Source: Chrysogorgia sp. JL179-B06 (taxonomy: Eukaryota > Cnidaria > Anthozoa > Scleralcyonacea > Chrysogorgiidae). Taken from it: DNA of 64,000 nucleotides. Under the pieces are notes generated by a model that was given only the letters and a program-made list of their open reading frames with translations, searched no databases and was not told the origin of the DNA. Made by a program: the position numbers and the translations under genes. This document shows, piece after piece, positions 57,952 through 64,000 of the stretch. The number at the start of each line of letters is the position of its first letter. Within the stretch, counting starts at the first letter, position 1. The stretch is taken from positions 847,501 to 911,500 of the forward strand of contig JAYKKM010000048.1 of assembly GCA_035772405.1 (NCBI GenBank), read 5' to 3'.

Positions 57952-60946
57952 CATTCATGTGTCGAACATCTGGGTAGTCAAGGACAACCAACGTTTCACG
58001 GACCAAGAATACGATGATCTTTTGACGTCATCCCTACGTAGTCAACACTTTGAGCCGTCACCGCAAGGGCCAGCGGAGCCGATGGAAAAATCGAATTGGG
58101 AGGCGATCATTGAAGGCGACGACGACTACTTTAGCATTGAAGATAATTATTCCGATTTTGACGGCAGCCATCACAGAGAGAGGTATATACAGAGTGAATG
58201 AGGCTACGTAAAAACATTATAATTGTCTTTAGAAACCGGTAAAGACCGTTCATTATGGAACCATTGAAAAGATTTAAAAAATTACGAAAACATTGAGGAA
58301 ATGTGAAAAATTTAATAGCCATATAATAAAAACCTTATTAACCTTGTTTGGTCATTCTTTATGGCAAAATAATCCTGCTCTTGGTCTTTTAGCATAGACC
58401 TCGCTCCTTCGTCGCTTGGTCTGTACTGAAAGAACACGGATTTCGAGCGAATAACTTTCGACACAGAGTGAAACGTAAAGTGAAATAAAAAACCACAAAA
58501 ATTAGCGAATCGGATACGATAAATAATAACAAATCATCATCCTTCTATCCATTCATCTGACCTGAGGAAGGACACATTGTCCGAAATGTTGTCCATGAAT
58601 ATACGTAAGTACTCTTACTTAAGTATTTTCAACACATTGAAGTTCTCTTATTTCTCCTTTTCATATTATATCCAGTTTAGCAGCTAACATCCATCTCCTC
58701 AACCAAAGTTACGTCTTAATTGGGAAATGTACTTTTGGATACTCTGGAACATTATTGTTTAACTCTCAACCGTCAAAAATTAAAACATCTACTTCATTGT
58801 TATCTTTTAAGAGCCTTATTAGAGAGCATAATTTTTAAGTATAATATAAGGACCTTTATTAATTAGTTAATATATTTTTTGTAATTTTGTGTGATATCTT
58901 GTACAGGGTCCCTCTGGATACCAGCTTCGGCTGAATGGGCTACCCTGTCAAAATAAAGTTTATCATACCATACCATACCATACCATACCATAGTACCATA
59001 CCATACCATACCATACCCATATCATACCAATTACACCATACCATACGAATCCATACCATACCACACCACACCATATCAATCTATACCATACCACACCACA
59101 CCACACCATACCACACCACACCAATCCATACATACCATACCATACCACACCACACCATATCAATCTATACCATACCATACCACACCACACCACACCATAC
59201 CATACCACACCACACCACACCATACATACCATACCAATCCATACCACACCATAGTTACATGATCTAGAAAACTAACTAGTTACCACTCCCCCTCTAGATC
59301 CACGACCTGCCAGCTACCAGTACACAACGTCCTCTTCCTCAAGACTCATTATACCGGAAGTGACGTCATCACAAATATCTTCAACAGGTTCGCTGACGTT
59401 CGTGAACTGCTCGTAGCTCTTCCAAACAATGGTCTGTCGTCGTTCTACTGGCCATCAAAGTTTGATTGGAGATACATGGATATGAGACGCTTGCAAGGAA
59501 ATTTACCCCACATGCTGTGTAACCACGCGCGTTACAACCCTGACGTCATGGGAGAATTCATGCCGTTTAACACACATTACGTGACAATTTTAAGAAGTCC
59601 AGTACACCATTTTACGACAGTGTTTAAAGAACTTCACATTTCTAGAAGAATGGATATCAATTCCTTGAATCCTTTAGAGACATTTATGCTGCATCCAAAA
59701 GCATATATCAAAAAAGCAATTGAGCAGAAACGATTCTTTGTGAGTATTAGTTGACACTTGTGTACAACATTGACCACGGATATGCTCAAAACATTGAGCT
59801 ACATTGACTCCGTTGGTAGAGTGAAGGTTACATATGTGTACAACCTGTAACCTTCTGATGATCAGTGAGATACTCTAACCATTGAGCCACATGGACTACA
59901 TATGTGTACAACCTGTAACCTTCTGATGACCAGTGAGATGCTCTAACCATTGAGCTACATAGACTATAAGATGATGAGTGAAGGTTACATATGTGTACAA
60001 CCTGTAACCTTCTGATGACCAGTAAGATACTCTAACCATTGAGCTACATGGACTAAGATGATAGAGTGAAGGTTATATATGTGTACAACCTGTAACATTC
60101 TGATGACCAGTGAGATGCTCTAACTATTGAGCTACATGGACTAAGATGATGAGTGAAGGTTACATATGTGTACAAGTTGTAACCTTCTGATGATCAGTGA
60201 GATGCTCTTAACCATTAACAGTGAAGGTCTGTGTAGAATCTGTAACCTAATGACCAGTGAGATGCTGAGCTACACGGACTAAGATGATAGAGCAAAGGTT
60301 GCATATTGTAGATTGTACACCCTGCATGCCTTCTGGCGACCAGCGAGATCCTAATCCCAACGGGTTTAATCTACTTTTTTTAAATTTATAGGATTCAATG
60401 AATTTACTCAAGAATGGAATGTTTTTCGACCTTGGTCTTCATACGTCAGACTATGACCAAAATATTGCAATCACAAACACCATTTTTGATTTACAAAAAA
60501 AGTTCTCTATCGTTCTTATCCACGAGTACCTCGACGAATCCCTCGTTCTCATGAAACGCAAGTTTTGCTGGAACATTGACGATATCATTTATCTGAGATC
60601 AGCGTTTCCTTGGAAACCGTCACCACGCGACGGTGTCAGCTCACCGTCTTTGCGCACAAGGGAGGCAATCTCGAAATGGAACAAAGCCGATTGGATTCTC
60701 TACGAATTTTTTAACGCAACTCTTTGGCAAAGCATTCGCGCTGAGAAAGACTTTTATTCTGAAGTGATGGCCTTTAAAGAAAGGCAGAAGGAACTTGAAT
60801 CATATTGTTCAGGAAAAAGTCAAGAAACGAAAAGCTTTGATCTTGTAGATCTAAATCTCACCTCGATAAGCCAAGCTCAGGATGTATGTAAAAAGATGAC
60901 AATGGTACAAGAAGATTATTTAGAGTATTTTCGTCAAAAATACTAA
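57952..60946 (+). CDS. Galactose 3-O-sulfotransferase-like enzyme (Gal3ST family), N-terminal exon not found
   Basis: Golgi enzymes of this family move sulfate from PAPS to the 3-OH of galactose on glycolipids or glycans. Exons seen: 57952-58182, 59298-59739 and 60392-60946, with phases 2 and 0 joining cleanly and TAA as stop. The second exon carries NVLFLKTHYTGSDVITNI, which corresponds to the family's 5'-phosphosulfate-binding loop (usually TGSS; here TGSD), and later YVTILRSPVHHF for the 3'-phosphate site. The third has NGMFFDLGL, IVLIHEYLDESLVLMKRKF and W-N-K-x-D-W-I-L-Y-x-F-F-N, all family-typical. About 408 residues are present. The cytoplasmic tail and signal anchor must lie on an upstream exon I could not identify; a SINE sits about 77 bp before the first exon seen. 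The first exon seen includes an acidic stretch (DDDYFSIEDNYSDFD) whose role I do not know. Confidence 0.85.
58315..58685. mobile_element. F10 half and F1 end fragment
   Basis: 58,318-58,440 resembles F10 (AGACCTCGCTCCTTCGTCGC); 58,555-58,680 is the right end of F1 (CTTATTTCTCCTTTTCATAT). Both in the sulfotransferase intron. Confidence 0.65.
58686..59250 (+). pseudogene. LINE 3' end with expanded (ACCAT)n tail
   Basis: 58,690-58,840 encodes a decayed RT C-terminus (FGYSGTLLFNSQPSKIKTST, FKSLIREHNF). The 3' UTR has GGGTCCCTCTGGATACCAGC and AATAAAGTTTATC, then about 280 bp of CCATA/CCACA repeats (58,966-59,245). Confidence 0.75.
59780..60335 (-). repeat. SINE-B-derived tandem array in the sulfotransferase intron
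   Basis: About six reverse ~85-bp units (ACCTGTAACCTTCTGATGAC, GTGAGATGCTCTAACCATTG), decaying to the right. Confidence 0.8.
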
Positions 60947-60957
60947 TAGTTTTAGAA

Positions 60958-61345
60958 ACCTTAACGTGCCCCTGTGATTAAAAATTTTTGCCCGAATTTT
61001 TACATATTTGTAAAGAGCATGGTGTTCTTACTTAACTTGCCAAATTTCAAGCAATTACGAGCATGGGAAGTCACCTTTTCAGACTGTTTTTATACGAGAT
61101 TATACGGCCGCCATTACTCGAACATGTTTGCGATTAGAGGAAGTGACGTCAAGATTAGAGGAAGTGACGTCAAGTCACGTGTTGAGTCTCTGACGTCACA
61201 ATCACGGGCTCGTCTGGAACAAGTTTTGAGCAATGGCGGACAAAATTTGCGCGACTTTGGAGGTTAAATTTCTTGTAATAGAATGTTTTTTGTTCATTTT
61301 TTTGGCAAATGCGAACATTTATTAACCTAAAATGATGTTCTGCAA
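60958..61345. repeat. Dispersed repeat F7, second copy
   Basis: Begins 12 bp after the sulfotransferase stop and matches 19,085-19,600 without the large inverted core. It has a tandem AGATTAGAGGAAGTGACGTC pair, and likely forms part of the 3' UTR. Confidence 0.7.
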
Positions 61346-61779
61346 CAAAAAATGTCAGGAAACGTAATGTGATATTTCGTATCAGCTTGAAGTATTTTTA
61401 GTATATTTATTAAAAGGGATAGACATCCCAAAAAACAAATGTTGCTTAAATGAAAGTTCTTTGTCACCTTACATGAGAATGGGTATTAGTTTTCTTCTTC
61501 TGAATCTTTTTAGTTTTTAGAGAGATTTGGCTTTGTTTCTCGTATTTTTGTAAATTGAAGGCCGCCATATTTGTTCTGATTGCGGGCGAATGCGGTCGCT
61601 CCCATTAATGTTGACGTCATTGAGAGATAGAAACACATAATCACAAAGACAGCTAAAGACGATGTTATTGTCATGCTATTGTGAAGGGTTTCTGTTTCTT
61701 TGTGTATCTAAATGACATCACATAGACTATCGCTAGTACATTTACCTGAGAAAACAGAACACCTGTTTTCTCAGGCAGT
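61346..61779. other. Intergenic, nothing recognised
   Basis: Between the sulfotransferase and SF3B4. One GGCCGCCATATTTG at 61,560 is the only notable motif. Confidence 0.4.
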
Positions 61780-62502
61780 TTCTTTACCGGCGCCATCTTG
61801 GATAAATTGGACTATATTTCATATTAAAGCAATCATTTTGATCTTTTACTCAGCACAAAATGGTCCAAGTAACAATAGAACAGGCTTAATCGCCAAATAG
61901 ACAAACAGTGAAAAAGAAACGCAAAAATTATAGAATTTACGATTCCTTGTTTTGGACAGCGAAATTCTCGAATTGCAGAAAAAGGCCTGGAACCAAGGAG
62001 TTTACCCTCCAATTTGCCCCAGTTTCCCCCCAATTTTCCCAAGATGGCGGCACCCATTTCCCAAATTCAGGCCCTATATGTGGCCCCATCGCGTTGTTCA
62101 AATCCCTCAATATCTGAATAATCCTTGATATAAATTACTCGTATTCTCCGTTTCTTGTAAGAAGACATACCTGATTTAATATTCATTGAGTTATTTTATC
62201 GGAAATTCGACGTCTTTTTATTAAAAACATAAAAAATACCGAATATATTGAATAACAAAAGCGCGAAAACACAAGTTAAACACCAACCTGGCATCTCCAA
62301 ATCTTTCGGACTCTCCTTTGATGCACCCAGTAACGGTTTTCGCAAGAATTATCCGATAATTTGTCATCTTTTAAATACTTTTCTACCCATGTTTGGTTTG
62401 ACAAAAATTTGAAAATGCCCGCGAAAATATTTCCGGTATTTCTACGCATTGGTCAGCAGTAACTGAACGGCTACTTCAAGTAATATAATTATTGCTTCAA
62501 GC
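61780..62502. promoter_or_regulatory. Probable SF3B4 upstream/promoter region
   Basis: The stretch between the sulfotransferase 3' region and the SF3B4 ATG holds the motif AAGATGGCGGC at about 62,041 on the plus strand and its near-reverse GCGCCATCTTGG at about 61,790. The ATG itself sits in GCATGGCGGC. In animals these match the YY1-type element often found near starts of housekeeping genes. No TATA box is obvious. This is inference from motifs only. Confidence 0.35.
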
Positions 62503-63596
62503 ATGGCGGCTGGACCGATTACTGAACGAAACCAAGGTACATTCAAAACGCTTTATGACCAGGGTTGCGTATAATAAAATAAGAAAAGCAGTTTTATTTA
62601 ACACGTAATTGATAATACATTAATACTCTTGAAAGTTTTTCTTCAGTTTCCACTGTGATTGTCAAAAAAAAATCGTTGTAAACTGGAGACTGCTCTGTCT
62701 ATTGACAAATTCATTTGTTTATTTATTTTGTTAGATGCGACGATATATGTTGGTGGTCTGGATGAAAAGGTTGGCGAGACGTTGCTTTGGGAATTGTTTC
62801 TTCAAGCTGGGCCCGTAGGTAAGATACGAAAGATTACAAAAAAGATAATGCTTCGAAAGAAAAGATATTTTTACCTAACCGACTGACCACTGATGTTAAT
62901 GGAGTAAATCATGTATATTATATTATATAAAAGTGTTGTATTGTAACCAGAGTAGAAATACAAATTGAAAACTCTAAAATAGTGCCAAAATAGTGTGCAG
63001 CAATTTGGTCCTTGGATGACATCATTAAAAATATGCTACATTATAAAGTAAATGGTTTGAACCTAGGAGTATCATTTAGATGTGTGGTGATCATTAAGGT
63101 GATCATCCAAGTTGTTGTAGTCTTGAGAAAGACTATTGTTGGTGACTAACGTTTCAACGGCCTCAACAGTGGTAACACGCTTTACTTGACTCTGAAGACT
63201 GCTGCTGAGGCCGTTGAAACGTCAGTCACCAACGATAGTCTTTCTCAAGACTACAGCAACCTGGACGATCAACTTCACACATCTAATGCTACACTATGCT
63301 GTCACGGCATACAGATCATATCGATCTGGCATATCTCTAGTGTGGGACTTACGTGGAATATTGTTTTGTGTCGTTAATGTGGAATAATCCCTTGGTTATA
63401 TAATCTTATATAATATTTACATTACACCATGTTATTTTGTGTATATCTAGTCAATGTTCATATGCCCAAAGACCGTATCACACAGTTACATCAAAGCTAT
63501 GGCTTTGTTGAGTTTCTTGGTGAAGAAGATGCAGACTATGCCATCAAAGTAATGAATATGATAAAGGTTTTTGGTAAACCTGTGAGGGTGAATAAG
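62503..63596 (+). CDS. SF3B4: Splicing factor 3B subunit 4 (SF3b49/SAP49), first three exons, runs off right edge
   Basis: U2 snRNP SF3b component that binds near the branch site in the spliceosome. Exons: 62503-62536, 62735-62818, 63451-63596, with phases 1, 1 and 0. The start [20 protein letters not shown] and the following [19 protein letters not shown], then [20 protein letters not shown], are near-identical to the animal protein. This covers RRM1: RNP2 is IYVGGL and RNP1 is around SYGFVEF. The exon ends GKPVRVNK at a GTGGGC donor. RRM2 and the proline-rich tail lie beyond position 64,000. Intron 2 contains a fold-back element (63,045-63,290). Confidence 0.93.
63045..63290. mobile_element. 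Fold-back element F6 in SF3B4 intron 2
   Basis: GTTTGAACCTAGGAGTATCA border, arms GACTATTGTTGGTGACTAAC and complement GTCACCAACGATAGTC. Sister of 12,655-12,895. Confidence 0.75.
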
Positions 63597-63636
63597 GTGG
63601 GCATATTTAAAACTATAATATTATCTTTAATACAGG

Positions 63637-64000
63637 TACAGTGGAGCCTTGCTATAGCGCGGTAGTTGGGGTCCATAGTGGAGACTGCGTTATAGATGAA
63701 GCACGTAATATTGCGAGTTATTTTGGGCAAATCTTGTTCCCACTCGGTCCTTGTGCAATATTGTGGAAAGAGTATTGGGAGCAAGCTTGGATACTGCCAA
63801 AAGCACTTTCTGTTGGATTTATGCGAGACTGGAGAAGCTTGAAGTTAGAAGTCCACTAAAGACTTATCGCACTGCCGCGTTGTCGTTCTATCTCATAATA
63901 ATCGCGATCATTCATTGTTAAGATCATTCAAATTGTCTCTAGTGATCATAACAGGGCAAAGTGAAATTTTAGGGGTCCAAGGATAAACCGTGTTATACCG
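63637..64000. mobile_element. pogo/Tigger-like non-autonomous element, right end at or past the edge
   Basis: TA then CAGTGGAGCCTTGCTATAGC; near the window end AACCGTGTTATACCG is the approach to the inverted end. The interior has no transposase. Confidence 0.5.

Overview
The window is nuclear DNA from an animal. It has short exons with GT-AG introns, tRNA-derived SINEs, non-LTR retrotransposon tails, many fold-back DNA elements and very long simple repeats. The repeat style fits an early-branching invertebrate, and an anthozoan cnidarian is my best guess, but no single gene settles the species. There are no bacterial-type operons. Most of the open frames are repeats read in frame.

Left third (1-28,000). 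This part is repeat-rich and contains three isolated first coding exons on the minus strand (9,124-9,394; 12,995-13,292; 22,638-22,848). Each encodes a short cytoplasmic tail and one membrane segment, and each ends in phase 1. Two carry the C-x4-C motif that opens the ectodomain of M13 (neprilysin/ECE-type) metallopeptidases. No catalytic exons for them were found in the window, so they are either alternative first exons of a gene running off the left edge or relics of duplicates. Here too lie two related transposons (16,782-17,645 and 17,843-18,699) whose terminal inverted repeats are built from a CTCGA minisatellite and which have 9-10 bp target duplications.

Middle (28,017-47,764). A complete M13 metallopeptidase gene lies on the plus strand. 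I could join 20 exons with matching phases into a 768-residue type II membrane protein with HELTH, ENIAD and a C-terminal CNVW. Its introns hold LINE fragments, SINEs, fold-back elements, a Ty3/gypsy-like gag piece, and a (TTC)n tract of about 3.2 kb.

Right (47,800-64,000). After repeat-dense DNA (including a 276-bp unit repeated about five times around a tRNA-Ala-like SINE) come the last three exons of a galactose 3-O-sulfotransferase-like gene (57,952-60,946, + strand). They are followed by the first three exons of the splicing factor SF3B4 (62,503-63,596, + strand, continuing past the right edge). The three plus-strand genes have unrelated jobs: ectopeptidase, Golgi sulfotransferase and U2 snRNP component. 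Much of the remaining sequence is mobile-element or satellite DNA.
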